DNA of 64,000 nt from Psychroserpens burtonensis DSM 12212 (GCF_000425305.1 NZ_KE384347.1:126457-190456), one strand, 5' to 3'. Positions 8,719 to 18,896 are shown, counted from the stretch's first letter. A program made the numbers and translations. The notes: generated by a model from the sequence alone, not told the origin.

Positions 8719-9606
8719 CTAAAATTTCAGTTTTTCTTCTTTGTCCCAGAGTCCCCAATATGCTCCAACATCACCTTCATCACCTACTTTCCATGATTCA
8801 TCAAAAGAAGAGAAATAAAACATCTCAATATCGTCCTCTTTTGACCATTTTTGAGAATTAATAAAATACTTCATGGCATTATCATAGGTAGGAAATGATC
8901 CTTCAAAGTTGGTCCCTAAGTTTGGCCATCCTGTTTCAGTAACAATGACTTTCTTACCATTGGCTGCTGCAGTTGCCTGAGCAAACATTTCTTTCATATA
9001 TAACAATGAGTACTCTAGAGGGCAACCTTCCCAAAACGGATAACAATTGGCAAGTATAATATCACAAGCTTCTGTGATTTTTGGTCTTTCAGTAAATTCA
9101 TAATAGGCATCTACATATCCCATTGGGATACCTGCAGGTATTGCTTTTTTCACCTGACTCATAAACTCTAAGAGTTCATCTTCGGTTAAATCTTTACGAT
9201 ACATTACTTCATTACCAACTGCAGCAATATTTACAAAACCTTCGTTAGCTAATTTAATAAGACCAGCTATTTCGCGCTTATTGATTTTAGCATCATCACC
9301 TAACCAGGCTCCAACTAACGTTTTAATACCATATTCGTGAGCAATTCTCGGAATCATCTCATTGCCGTCTGTACACGAAAACGTTCGTATCCACTTTGTA
9401 TAGGGTTTGATAATTTCCATTCGTCTACGAATTTGTTCTTCGGAAATTTCATCTCCTGCAGATTGTCCTTCTTCATAAGGGCTAAAGCATAAACCATGCA
9501 TACCTGTATTTAAAGTTTGCTTAAATAATTCTTGTAATTCTTTATCTGATTTATTAGCAAGTTTCACACCTGCTAATGCCATTACTTTTCCTGCTCTAAC
9601 TGACAT
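8719..9606 (-). CDS. GH17 beta-glucan hydrolase without signal peptide (probably cytoplasmic)
   Basis: 295 residues, a single (beta/alpha)8 domain of glycoside hydrolase family 17. The acid/base is probably E133 (AVGNEVMYR) and the nucleophile E224 (VTETGWP); both motifs are typical of GH17. GH17 enzymes act on beta-1,3-glucans by hydrolysis or transglycosylation. The N-terminus (MSVRAGKVMALAGVKLANKS) is polar with no export signal. The gene follows the sugar symporter gene by 17 bp, so the enzyme should act in the cytoplasm on imported oligosaccharides. The family is called with confidence. The location is inferred from the lack of a signal and from its neighbour. Confidence 0.9.
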   Translation of the reverse strand: MSVRAGKVMALAGVKLANKSDKELQELFKQTLNTGMHGLCFSPYEEGQSAGDEISEEQIRRRMEIIKPYTKWIRTFSCTDGNEMIPRIAHEYGIKTLVGAWLGDDAKINKREIAGLIKLANEGFVNIAAVGNEVMYRKDLTEDELLEFMSQVKKAIPAGIPMGYVDAYYEFTERPKITEACDIILANCYPFWEGCPLEYSLLYMKEMFAQATAAANGKKVIVTETGWPNLGTNFEGSFPTYDNAMKYFINSQKWSKEDDIEMFYFSSFDESWKVGDEGDVGAYWGLWDKEEKLKF

Positions 9607-9623
9607 AATATTTTTTTTTATTA

Positions 9624-11264
9624 TTATAATTCGCCTCGACGTTTAACTAACTCTTCTTTAATTTCTTTAGCTTTTTTCTCATCTAAATCATATTTCCACA
9701 TGACCCAAATAGCAATAGCTGCGGTAAATGCTGGAATCACAATATCTGCTATCCTTAATTTTGACATCGTTTCAGCCGTTTGTGAGACTGCTCCTTCGTC
9801 GAAACCAACTAAAGTTAATATTGCTCCTCCCAGGACTAAAGCAATAGCCTGTCCTAATTTTACCATCCACCAATATATTGCACCAAAGGTGCCCTCTTTA
9901 CGAGGCATACCATTATCTAATTCATCTAGATCACATACATCTGCTGTCATTGACATCATTAAAGTGAATAATCCTCCTAGACCAAAAGCCATAAGCGGTA
10001 TAGGAACAAACATTAACCAAGGTCCTCCTTGACTAGTATCTATACTAAACCACGACATACCAACGCTGTCTAAAAAGGGATTAATAGTCTCAAATATTGA
10101 GGCTACCGCACTATTTAATCCTTGACCAAAACTTGTCTCATTAAATTGCGCATTTAACGAATTATCAAAACCCCACCATTTAAGAATATACCCGAAAATA
10201 GAAATGACTGTTGAAATAATAAATGCTTTTCGCTTTCCCCATTTGTTAGCAATTCGCGAAATGATTGGAATAACCATAAACGCAGTGATCACAGCGGTGA
10301 GTGAGGCAAACCAAGCTGGCCAAGTACCGGATTGTCCATAATCACCATTATAAATATAAAACACGATTATGAAAAAACTGAAAGAAGCCACCATTTGGAA
10401 TCCATTAAATACAAGAAATGTAGCTCCACATAACTTCATGAAAGGTTTATTTTTAGAAACTTCCTTAATACCTTCAAATAATTCTTTAAAACTCGATGAC
10501 AACGTGTTAACACTTATTTGTTTTCTATTTTCCATTTTACCGGCATCCATTCCCTTACAGAACAAGGCGGGTAAAACTCCAAGTACAGCGCATACTAAAC
10601 CGACCATTACAGATAATTGGCGAACTCCTGTTGCTTGCACCTTTTCATCTGTTATTTTTTGCAATTCATCTCCTGTAAGCCCCATTTCTCCAATGGTTCT
10701 TAAGGTTTCTTCACTTAGGGAGAATACTGTGGGATCTGCAATAACGACCCAAAACCAAGGGACTAACATCCACGCAATTTGTCCAATAATATTAGCAAAT
10801 GCCATTAAGCGTGTACGCTCGTTATAATCTGATGTCATTTCATATCCTAAACCTACCAATGGTGCAGCATACATGGTGTTTCCTACGAGGAATAACAAGG
10901 ACATCAATAGGAAATACCAAAAATTGAACATCACCGAATTATTTTCACTTAATTGAAATAAAAGCGCAAATAAGATACCACTTAAAATAGCTCCTATAAA
11001 AATATATGGTCGGCGTCTTCCCCATTTTGATTTCGTATTATCAGAAATAAAACCCATTATAGGGTCTGTTAAAGCATCAAATATCCTAGGCAAACCTCCT
11101 AACAAACCAGCTAACCACGGATCCATTCCAAATGCAGTCACTAAAAAAAACATAAAAACAGCTAAAGCTCCTGGCAATAAATTAAGTACTAAGTGTCCTG
11201 AGCCAAAAGCTGCTTTTTGACCTAAAGGAACCTTATCTCTACTTACCGTTTTGATAATTGACAT
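9624..11264 (-). CDS. GPH-type MFS sugar:cation symporter
   Basis: 546 residues, very hydrophobic, with about 12 predicted membrane segments. The signature region near residues 37-75 (PRIFDALTDPIMGFISDNT, then KWGRRRPYIF) is typical of the glycoside-pentoside-hexuronide:cation symporter family (MelB/LacS type). The gene lies 2 bp from the GH30 gene upstream and 17 bp from the GH17 gene downstream, so all three are probably co-transcribed. It most likely carries beta-glucan oligosaccharides or glucose from periplasm to cytoplasm. The substrate is inferred from context. Confidence 0.9.
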   Translation of the reverse strand: MSIIKTVSRDKVPLGQKAAFGSGHLVLNLLPGALAVFMFFLVTAFGMDPWLAGLLGGLPRIFDALTDPIMGFISDNTKSKWGRRRPYIFIGAILSGILFALLFQLSENNSVMFNFWYFLLMSLLFLVGNTMYAAPLVGLGYEMTSDYNERTRLMAFANIIGQIAWMLVPWFWVVIADPTVFSLSEETLRTIGEMGLTGDELQKITDEKVQATGVRQLSVMVGLVCAVLGVLPALFCKGMDAGKMENRKQISVNTLSSSFKELFEGIKEVSKNKPFMKLCGATFLVFNGFQMVASFSFFIIVFYIYNGDYGQSGTWPAWFASLTAVITAFMVIPIISRIANKWGKRKAFIISTVISIFGYILKWWGFDNSLNAQFNETSFGQGLNSAVASIFETINPFLDSVGMSWFSIDTSQGGPWLMFVPIPLMAFGLGGLFTLMMSMTADVCDLDELDNGMPRKEGTFGAIYWWMVKLGQAIALVLGGAILTLVGFDEGAVSQTAETMSKLRIADIVIPAFTAAIAIWVMWKYDLDEKKAKEIKEELVKRRGEL

Positions 11265-11266
11265 AG

Positions 11267-12766
11267 TTATTTTGTTTTAGTTGGTATGATTATAGTTTGT
11301 ATAGCTTGTTCGTTTACTCTAATATTTATAGTTTTCTTATCCAGAGTTAAGGAAAAGTTTTTAGCGGTATTGCCTTCATTCAACAATACTACAGCAATTG
11401 AACCGTCTGGGTTTTTCGCTGCTGTAACCATCAATGAGTCATCTGTTTTATGAACACCTATTATCATTGCATTTGGTCGTATATACCTGCTAAAATGTAC
11501 CATTGTGTAAAATATTGGTGTAAAATAAACCTCGTCATTATCTGGATCTACAATAACTGGAGCGACACACCAGTTTTCAAACCAATTTGGTCCACCTTGT
11601 TTATCTAGAACCATGTTCCAATCAATCCAACCATCTACCCAATTATTTAAACAACCAATAATATCTCTAGCATATCTATTGACTGGTGCATATTTAGGAT
11701 GTAGGTGCTTATCTTTATCTGAAGCCCAATCCCAACCCCAATCTGTAGCTTCTTTAGACCAGTACCACTCATCATCTCTCCACTTAGGGATTTCAGAATC
11801 TACACAACCTTCAGTTTCAATTAAATATTTATCAGGTGATTTGTTATGTGCATACTGCAAGTCTTCCGGAAAGTAATCATAGGTGCTCTCATACCAATGA
11901 ATCGCTGTACCTGCATAATACTTGGAGGATGCTTCATCTTTATACATGACATCAACCCACTCTTTTATACCTGCTCTATTTTGGTCATATCCAAGAATAT
12001 TTATAGCTCCTTTACCATCAGCTTCTAATTTTGGCCCTAAATAATTTTGCACGAAATCTGTTTCTTCTTCTGGTGAAAAGTGCATGCTTTCCCAATTATT
12101 ACCGTTTCCATGTGGTTCATTAACCGGAGTTAAACCCCAAATATCAATCCCTTCCGTTTTATAAGCATCTATGTATTTAGAGAAATATAATGCAAATGAC
12201 TCATAATATTCTGGTAGCAATTTTCCGCCGACATACGCCTTATTATCTTTCATCCAAGGCGGAGCTGTCCATGGTGAGGCTACAATGTTGAAACCATCTT
12301 TAGAAACCGCAAGAGCATCCTTAATCATAGGAATTAAATCATCGCGATCTTCGTCTATTGAAAAATTTGTCAATTCTACATCACCCTCATCAGTAGCATA
12401 TGTGTAATTGGTTAAAGAGAAATCACAAGAGGCAATGTGAGTTCTTGTTAATGAATAACGAGCACCAGTTTCCCCAAAATAAGCTTCAATAATTTTATCT
12501 CTATTTTCTTTACTTAAGCGCTGTAATAAAGACGCTGAAGATTCTGTAAAAGAACCTCCAATACCTGTGATTTTTTGAAATGTTTTTTCAGGTAGTAAAT
12601 GAATTGTATCTACAGTTTCTCCTTTAGGGAATTCTGTGATTTTTGTCAATTGATTTCCGCTAGCAGAAGTTTCGTAAACTTCGACTACTAAAGTGTCTTG
12701 TTTTTTAGTACAACTCATTATTGTAAACACTAAAAGAAGGCATAAGCTGTATTTGAATATTTTCAT
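11267..12766 (-). CDS. GH30 beta-glucanase lipoprotein, probable beta-1,6 debranching
   Basis: 499 residues. The N-terminal lipoprotein signal ends at IMSC (C19), so the protein is tethered to a membrane and exported from the cytoplasm. The catalytic domain is glycoside hydrolase family 30: GIGGSFTESSA near residue 68, acid/base E217 in TPVNEPHG, and nucleophile E319 in IETEG. A C-terminal beta-sandwich (about 420-499, ending in VNEQAIQTIIIP) is normal for the family. GH30 enzymes in laminarin PULs remove beta-1,6-linked glucose branches; that activity is inferred here. It lies 15 bp downstream of a clan GH-A gene and 2 bp upstream of the symporter. Confidence 0.92.
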   Translation of the reverse strand: MKIFKYSLCLLLVFTIMSCTKKQDTLVVEVYETSASGNQLTKITEFPKGETVDTIHLLPEKTFQKITGIGGSFTESSASLLQRLSKENRDKIIEAYFGETGARYSLTRTHIASCDFSLTNYTYATDEGDVELTNFSIDEDRDDLIPMIKDALAVSKDGFNIVASPWTAPPWMKDNKAYVGGKLLPEYYESFALYFSKYIDAYKTEGIDIWGLTPVNEPHGNGNNWESMHFSPEEETDFVQNYLGPKLEADGKGAINILGYDQNRAGIKEWVDVMYKDEASSKYYAGTAIHWYESTYDYFPEDLQYAHNKSPDKYLIETEGCVDSEIPKWRDDEWYWSKEATDWGWDWASDKDKHLHPKYAPVNRYARDIIGCLNNWVDGWIDWNMVLDKQGGPNWFENWCVAPVIVDPDNDEVYFTPIFYTMVHFSRYIRPNAMIIGVHKTDDSLMVTAAKNPDGSIAVVLLNEGNTAKNFSLTLDKKTINIRVNEQAIQTIIIPTKTK

Positions 12767-12781
12767 ATGCGTTCTATTTTT

Positions 12782-13801
12782 TTATTTGTTTATTTTACTT
12801 AGACTTAAATATTTTTCTTTAAGAACGGTAAAGGCTTGTTTCTTCTTTCTCTCGATATCAACAATTCCCCAGTATTCTTCGTTAGGCGCACCGTCATAAG
12901 GAACACCACTACTATTTGGTGCATGACCGCCTATATCTTGAACATCGTTATTTCCTGCTTTCCACCAGCCGTCTGTAAATGAAAAAACGGTAACACCTGC
13001 ACAAATATTCTGATTATCAAAAACCTCTTTTAAAATGTTCCTAGTGGCATCAGCTTGAGCTTTTTGGTTTTCCCCTTGTTCATAACCTGCTTTTGCAATT
13101 TTCATATAGCTATCTCCGCCTGTTTCTGATAAATACATGGGTTTAGAGCTTATGGCCTTCCATTCCTTGAAAATAGATTCTGGTTTATCCCATCTATAGA
13201 CGTTCATTCCCCAAACATCAATATTTGGACTCATTGAAAGCGCTATGGCATCTGGCAAATCTCCATGTGCTGTTGTAGTTGGATGATGAGGATCATTAGT
13301 ATGAATTATTCCTGCTGCGTCATTCAATGCTTTATACCAATTTTTAATATCATCCGCAAACCACTCAGGATGGTAGTTATATTCATTACCCAATTCCCAC
13401 ATGAGGATGGCACTATGGTTTTTATACTTATTCACGTAGTTGATAAAAGTTCCTGATTGGATATCATAAACTCCATCTTGATTATATCCAAAACCAATAA
13501 TCACTTTTAGTCCTGCATCGCTAATTTCATCTAAAACCTGTAGGTCATCAATTGGTGCATATGCTCTAATAGTATTAATGCCAGCCTCTGTCATTAATTC
13601 TAAATCTTGAGTTAAAGTGATCCAACTTCTTTTATTAGGACTGCCTTTTGGAACGGGATGATAACAAATTCCTTTAATTATATATGGTTCATTATCTACT
13701 AGAATTGTGCGATTAGAAATGGTAACTTCACTGCGATTAGAATTTGTATCACAACTTAATAACGTGGTAAACGACAACACAAATAGTATGATCTTAAACA
13801 T
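12782..13801 (-). CDS. Clan GH-A hydrolase lipoprotein, GH2/GH5-like TIM barrel, family uncertain
   Basis: 339 residues. A lipoprotein signal ends at LLSC (C17). After a short beta strand region (TISNRTILVDNEPYIIKGIC), a compact TIM barrel follows. The likely acid/base is E140 (LMWELGNEYNYH) and the likely nucleophile E226 (YLSETGGD), at the ends of strands 4 and 7 as in clan GH-A. The IKGICYHP start and the WELGNE motif look like the catalytic part of GH2 enzymes, but the jelly-roll and Ig-like domains of true GH2 are absent. It could belong to GH5 or a newer beta-1,3-glucanase family instead. Position between GH17 and GH30 lipoproteins points to a glucan substrate. The family call needs a profile search. 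Confidence 0.7.
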   Translation of the reverse strand: MFKIILFVLSFTTLLSCDTNSNRSEVTISNRTILVDNEPYIIKGICYHPVPKGSPNKRSWITLTQDLELMTEAGINTIRAYAPIDDLQVLDEISDAGLKVIIGFGYNQDGVYDIQSGTFINYVNKYKNHSAILMWELGNEYNYHPEWFADDIKNWYKALNDAAGIIHTNDPHHPTTTAHGDLPDAIALSMSPNIDVWGMNVYRWDKPESIFKEWKAISSKPMYLSETGGDSYMKIAKAGYEQGENQKAQADATRNILKEVFDNQNICAGVTVFSFTDGWWKAGNNDVQDIGGHAPNSSGVPYDGAPNEEYWGIVDIERKKKQAFTVLKEKYLSLSKINK

Positions 13802-13852
13802 CTTATCAATAAATTAGTTAAACATTTTTTCTGAAACTAAAATAGTTTCATT

Positions 13853-15142
13853 TTATCTTTGATACTCTATACTTGGCACTAAGACATCTTTTAGTAAGGC
13901 TTTTTTACTACCATTGTATGTTTTGGATATTGGTTTCCCTAGTCTGGTTAATCCATTAAAGACGCCTTGATCTACTAGATTCCAAATACCATATTTTGCT
14001 TCTCCTTTTAAATTGATTAATCCAAAATGATTTTCTGAACCCTGAGCGTTATGGACATCTTTCCATTGCTCATCAAACGCTTCAAAATAAAAACAGGAAA
14101 TACCTTCTTTATTAGTCCATGCTCTCAAATGTTGATAGTATAGCCCTTGTTTGTATTCGTCTGTTGCTCTAGATCCATTAACTCCATAATGACCGTTTGA
14201 AGTCGTTGCCCAGCCTGTTTCACCAATGTGAATTGCTTTAGTAGAGTCTACACTTTTTACATATTCTGAAACATCTTTATACTGTGTCTTAGCGAACTCT
14301 AATGATCGTAACATAGAGGCCTCTATTTTTTCTAAATCAGTTAAATTTTGTTCATTCTCTGGTACCTTCCAGAATTCAGGATTATAATGAGAGTTATGGT
14401 ATGCATAAGTATGCATAGACACATAGTCTACAGATTTTATAATTTCTTCTAAATCTTTAACTCTATAACTTGTGTCGCCTCCACCCCAAGACGCAAAATC
14501 ATCTGAACATGTGATCCACAAATCTTTGCATAATTCTCCAGATTTTTTGAGATCCTGCAAATGATTTACCCATTTTAAAATTACATTAGGTCTTACAAAA
14601 TAGCTAGTTGCCCACCTTATCATCGCTTCGTTACCTACTGCAATAATTTTTACAATATCCGGGTATTTAATAGCTAAGGCAACTGCTCTGGCAATTTCAC
14701 CTTCGTTTTGCGCACTTTCTACCTCATGATTTGGAATTTCTTCTGTCCATGCATTTAGGCAATCTATCCAAGCACCCAACATCACGTACATTTCGAATTC
14801 TGGATCTTCCTTTTTTAACTGACTAATCGCCTCTAAAACATTAGATGCATGCGGCAAATCAGCTTGTACGTTATAGGTTCTAATAATTCTAATTCCCATT
14901 GCATACAACAATTTCATATCTCTTTTCAACTCTGGAAGTGTGGGTTGAACAGTTCTACTCTTTGCTCTGTAACCTCCATAAGAAATTGCTGGGTAATTAG
15001 GATTTCCTAAAATATCTTTTGCGTTCAAATTTGATTGTTCTTTAACTGTTGTTAAGTTCTTTGCTTTTTTTTCAACACTATTACATGAAAAAGCAAGTAT
15101 CATCGCAAATACATAGGACGATAACTTTATACTTCTTTTCAT
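13853..15142 (-). CDS. GH17 beta-1,3-glucanase lipoprotein
   Basis: 429 residues with a lipoprotein signal ending at AFSC (C20). The GH17 barrel starts near residue 53 (ISYGGYRAKSRTVQPTLPEL). The acid/base is probably E172 (AVGNEAMIR) and the nucleophile E308 (HIGETGWAT). It is longer than the 295-residue GH17 at 8719-9606 and has extra loops, so the two are not recent duplicates. Its probable place is the outer or inner membrane facing the periplasm, where it would trim imported laminarin oligosaccharides. It lies 11 bp downstream of the GH149-type gene. Whether it is endo- or exo-acting, or a transglycosylase, cannot be read from the sequence. Confidence 0.9.
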   Translation of the reverse strand: MKRSIKLSSYVFAMILAFSCNSVEKKAKNLTTVKEQSNLNAKDILGNPNYPAISYGGYRAKSRTVQPTLPELKRDMKLLYAMGIRIIRTYNVQADLPHASNVLEAISQLKKEDPEFEMYVMLGAWIDCLNAWTEEIPNHEVESAQNEGEIARAVALAIKYPDIVKIIAVGNEAMIRWATSYFVRPNVILKWVNHLQDLKKSGELCKDLWITCSDDFASWGGGDTSYRVKDLEEIIKSVDYVSMHTYAYHNSHYNPEFWKVPENEQNLTDLEKIEASMLRSLEFAKTQYKDVSEYVKSVDSTKAIHIGETGWATTSNGHYGVNGSRATDEYKQGLYYQHLRAWTNKEGISCFYFEAFDEQWKDVHNAQGSENHFGLINLKGEAKYGIWNLVDQGVFNGLTRLGKPISKTYNGSKKALLKDVLVPSIEYQR

Positions 15143-15153
15143 GTTCCTAATGA

Positions 15154-18100
15154 TTATTTATTTAGTTCAACGATTATATGGTTGACTTCTCCAGTTCTAT
15201 CAAATAATTTTTTAGTTATTTCTCGATCTGTTTTTAATGAATTAAATTCAACTAAGGGGTCATTATTAAAAACAACACTAATTTTATTTTTATCTGAAAT
15301 TTTATAAATAATAGGAACTTGACAGTATGTAAAACACAGTGATCCTTTTTCTAGTAGCAATGTCTTTACCTCTTTATTTACATCAGTATAAGAGAAGTTC
15401 TTTTGTTCTGTTAAAAATTCTTTTCTTCTTAACAGTCTTGGATTAAATAATAAAACGCCGTTTTTTACAAAAACTCCCAATTCACCAAATCTACAAAGTA
15501 CATCTTCTTTTACCTGTCCTGTCATTCCTGGTTGTTGAGCTCCTTTCCCAGCTGGTGTATGTGAATATGGATCTGTTGGAAAAGCACCATATAGCTCTGG
15601 TGATTTATGTACTCCTATCCCTTCATTAATTTCGTAATAATGTTCTAAAAGCTTACCAATTGTGACCTCGTCTTCATTTTGATTTACTGCTAATAAACAG
15701 TTTTCTTGAACTGCTAAAAGTAATTTAGAAACCATGTGCCAATAAATAGAACCTAAACCTTCATAACCAAAAAACGTTCCTGATCTACCAGTAAACGATT
15801 TGTGATCAAACATCTCTTCAAAAATATTTAATAATAGGGTTCTATCCTGCTGTACTAAAGAAAGATATTTCTCTTCAGGTAACTGCATTAGTGCTTTTTT
15901 TAAACTTTCAGCATTATTAAAATTACCATTGAAATGATATTGACCAATATTGTCCTTTTCTATAATTTGAGTATTGCCATCCGCCAAAAGTTGTTGTAAT
16001 AATTTTGATTTTTCTACAGATATAGAGGGAATGTTATTTTTGTCTACAAAACGAGATAATTCCTTATTAGGATATAAGATATAACTGTATTGGTCATGTC
16101 TAAAAAGGGCACTTGCTTTTAGAGCGTTTAAAACATCTAGAGCTTCTTTTGGTTGTAAATATCCTGAACTTAATACGGCAACTTGTCCTTCTAACATTTC
16201 AGATAAATATGATATTGAAACTTCCGTATCACTTTTAACCGTCATTAAATTATAAGCATGATATAAATTATCTTCTCTTTTATTTGCTGAAATTGTATGA
16301 TCTAAGTATTGTTTTAACACATTGAAAAAGGTAACGAGACTATCTTTAGTAACAATTTCCTTATCACTCGTAAAACCAGATTGGTAAATTTTCATTCTAT
16401 AATTACTACCTGCAGTCCCCAGACCATCAAGAATAGTTTTTCTATCTGTATCTGAAACTTTGCCAGACAATACCGCTGTATTATCATTTAACGTGGCTAA
16501 AACGCTATTGAAAAATATGGTTAACTCTATTGAAACATTATATTGTTGATCAGAAGAGTTTTCTACAATATCTTCAAAGAAATTGATAAAACGACGCAAA
16601 TAATACAGTGTCACCATTGAAACACCATTGCCAACTAAAGCGTTATTAGCATCATTCCATTCTGGTCTTTGCGTATTTAACCAAATACCTCCTTCTGGAA
16701 TAAAGTTTGACACTTTAGATAAGACGGTTGCTAATAATTTTTCAACTAAATTAACCTTATATATGAAGAAATTTTTATCTCGTAATAAGGCACCATCAAC
16801 ACCTATTCGTTCTTTCTCTTGATTAATCTTTTCGTTTAAATCATAATCAAAATCTATAGTGTCTTTAGGGTTTTCTAAAGTCTCCTGATAACTCTTAATT
16901 TTATAAGGCACATTGGCATACACAAATAAGTCTTGTGTAAAGCAACTTGCCAATTTATCTGGATAATGATTTTCAATAAACTCTAAAAATTTAAGAAGAT
17001 AAATAATTTGATGATCTCCCCAATATCCGATGTATGACCAAGGATCATCTTCTTCAATGACTTCCCAATCAAACCCTCCTTTTGTGACGCGATACGGATT
17101 ATATCCTTCAAACGTTGTTGCATTAAAGAATTTATGAATCATTCCCTCTATAAACGCGGGATATGAATGTGCTAGAGCTTCCCAATTTTGAAAAATATCT
17201 CTCCAATTACCTTCATAATCTAAAATTTTAGACCCATCAACTTCACTACGTGTGTTTATAGAAAACTTGTTCCAAGGTCTGCTTGGATCACCATGTCTTC
17301 TGCTAAATTTTAAAGGTAAATATTCATAACAGAGTCTTTTGAAGTTTTTATCATCATCCTGATCTGCTATATTTTTTATAAAATAAACATCAAAAACCTC
17401 TGGTAAACTATTTAGAATCCTTTCTTTCTTTTTCGCAACTTTTTTATTAGCGTTTACTATATATTTTACAAAATCTACTTTCTCTATGTTATAATTATCG
17501 TCAAAAATACCACCTCTCATTATATTGAAAAGTGTATTTGCAAAATGCCTTGTATTTCTTAATTTATTATCACCAAGTTGAATCCCGTCTGAAGCTCCAA
17601 CAAGTTCTAAAAGGTGTTTTGTACCCGCTTTAATATCATTTTGTACTAATTCTTCAAGGTTGACATCTCTTTTTATTATTTCCGAAATATCGTTAATATC
17701 ACTTACCGTTTGATTCACGTTAGCAATAAACAACCAACTCTTACTGCTGTTAGGTTCTAATACTAAATCTTTAGAAATAAAGTAAGCTCCTTTTTCTGCC
17801 TTGATATCTTTTTCTTGAAAAATATCTTTACCTCTTCGAAAGTTTTTTAACTGTAAAGAAGAAATAAGATGTATTGGGTCCTCTAATCCAGAAGACCACA
17901 CCATATTGGATTTTAAAGCTTCACTAGGTTCTGCTTTATCGACAATAACTGCGCTTAAGGCAAAAATACCAATACCTGTATCTGGCTCTAATTCACACTT
18001 TTTGTATGCATCTACAAGATTACTTGCAGAGTTTTGAAAATCCGATGCCAAGCCGTAAGGCATAATATTTTGAATTCCGTCAAGGATTGTGACATCTACT

Positions 18101-18666
18101 TTTTTATCTGAATTATTCGTAATCTCAGATTTTTTGACAAAACCGAATTGATTACTAGAATTCCATTGATATCTAAAAGAGATTTCTAAATCCTCATTAA
18201 TTTCTTCAAAAATAATTTTGTTTCCATAATTATTTTTATACAAATTTCTCTTGATAGCATATACACCTTGATATTTATCTGAAAAAGGCTCCCATAAAAA
18301 TGTTTTATCATCTAAATGGACTTGAATAATAGTTTTACTTCCAGTAATATCTGCAGACTCTGTAATCTTATCATCAGTATAATAAGGAAACAATGCATTA
18401 TTTGCATCCTTTCTACCTGCTGTTAATGCACCATTACTAGATATAAACATCCAGTGATTAGAATTACTAACAAGACTCATAAAAAACGGTCTCATTTTAT
18501 TACTATTGGAAATTTTATAATAGACTTCATTATCAAAAGTTATTAATTCTCCTTTTACTTCATTCTCATTAAAAGAAGCTAGTTTATTTCCTATGTATAT
18601 TTGAGATTTACTCATATTATGGTTAATTCCTTCTAGTGTTAAAGTATCGTTTAAGGTCATTTGCAT
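15154..18666 (-). CDS. GH149-type beta-1,3-glucan (oligosaccharide) phosphorylase
   Basis: 1170 residues, no signal peptide, so cytoplasmic. Length and layout fit GH149 beta-1,3-oligoglucan phosphorylases, relatives of GH94 with an N-terminal beta-sandwich and a long (alpha/alpha)6 barrel. The N-terminal RKDANNALFPYYTDDKI (near 83) and the barrel segments GFDWEVIEEDDPWSYIGYWG (near 532) and HKSFTGRSGTFFGYEGLGSI (about 970-990) are the parts I would expect around the active site and phosphate site. The reaction splits beta-1,3-glucans with phosphate to give glucose 1-phosphate and a shorter chain. It opens the second gene block, 11 bp before a GH17 gene. Family assignment is from memory of length, motifs and PUL context. 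GH94 or GH161 are the alternatives. Confidence 0.75.
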   Translation of the reverse strand: MQMTLNDTLTLEGINHNMSKSQIYIGNKLASFNENEVKGELITFDNEVYYKISNSNKMRPFFMSLVSNSNHWMFISSNGALTAGRKDANNALFPYYTDDKITESADITGSKTIIQVHLDDKTFLWEPFSDKYQGVYAIKRNLYKNNYGNKIIFEEINEDLEISFRYQWNSSNQFGFVKKSEITNNSDKKVDVTILDGIQNIMPYGLASDFQNSASNLVDAYKKCELEPDTGIGIFALSAVIVDKAEPSEALKSNMVWSSGLEDPIHLISSLQLKNFRRGKDIFQEKDIKAEKGAYFISKDLVLEPNSSKSWLFIANVNQTVSDINDISEIIKRDVNLEELVQNDIKAGTKHLLELVGASDGIQLGDNKLRNTRHFANTLFNIMRGGIFDDNYNIEKVDFVKYIVNANKKVAKKKERILNSLPEVFDVYFIKNIADQDDDKNFKRLCYEYLPLKFSRRHGDPSRPWNKFSINTRSEVDGSKILDYEGNWRDIFQNWEALAHSYPAFIEGMIHKFFNATTFEGYNPYRVTKGGFDWEVIEEDDPWSYIGYWGDHQIIYLLKFLEFIENHYPDKLASCFTQDLFVYANVPYKIKSYQETLENPKDTIDFDYDLNEKINQEKERIGVDGALLRDKNFFIYKVNLVEKLLATVLSKVSNFIPEGGIWLNTQRPEWNDANNALVGNGVSMVTLYYLRRFINFFEDIVENSSDQQYNVSIELTIFFNSVLATLNDNTAVLSGKVSDTDRKTILDGLGTAGSNYRMKIYQSGFTSDKEIVTKDSLVTFFNVLKQYLDHTISANKREDNLYHAYNLMTVKSDTEVSISYLSEMLEGQVAVLSSGYLQPKEALDVLNALKASALFRHDQYSYILYPNKELSRFVDKNNIPSISVEKSKLLQQLLADGNTQIIEKDNIGQYHFNGNFNNAESLKKALMQLPEEKYLSLVQQDRTLLLNIFEEMFDHKSFTGRSGTFFGYEGLGSIYWHMVSKLLLAVQENCLLAVNQNEDEVTIGKLLEHYYEINEGIGVHKSPELYGAFPTDPYSHTPAGKGAQQPGMTGQVKEDVLCRFGELGVFVKNGVLLFNPRLLRRKEFLTEQKNFSYTDVNKEVKTLLLEKGSLCFTYCQVPIIYKISDKNKISVVFNNDPLVEFNSLKTDREITKKLFDRTGEVNHIIVELNK

Positions 18667-18896
18667 TCTATTCTAATGTGCTATTTGATATTAATGATTA
18701 AGCGCTTTGCATCCTTTAAAGTTTCGCAGTTTATGATATCACGACAACTGTCATTTGGGTCTAAAAAATTAGTTCAAAATGTTCGAATCTTCTAAATTAA
18801 AGATAAGATCCCTTGTAAAAAAGGTCGAAAAATAATTCGACCCTTTTCTAGACTAAAACTGCTTAATAGAATAATTTAATTTAAATTTCTTATCTT
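18667..18896. other. Gap between the two PUL transcription blocks
   Basis: These 230 bp hold the terminator of the susC-GH16 block (18820-18845). The rest (18667-18819) presumably carries the promoter of the GH149-led block. I found no clean TAnnTTTG box and no GTAGTGG repeat there. Confidence 0.5.
18815..18845 (-). terminator. Intrinsic terminator after the GH16 gene
   Basis: A GC-containing stem (GGTCGAA at 18823-18829 with TTCGACC at 18836-18842, 6-nt loop) is followed on the minus strand by a run of six T. It lies about 55 bp past the GH16 stop. It should end the susC-susD-SGBP-GH16 transcript. Confidence 0.75.

Noticed and set aside
9700-10827. Open frames on the plus strand opposite the symporter gene
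   Set aside because: They are antisense shadows of a clearly coding membrane-protein gene, with no family motif or start signal of their own.
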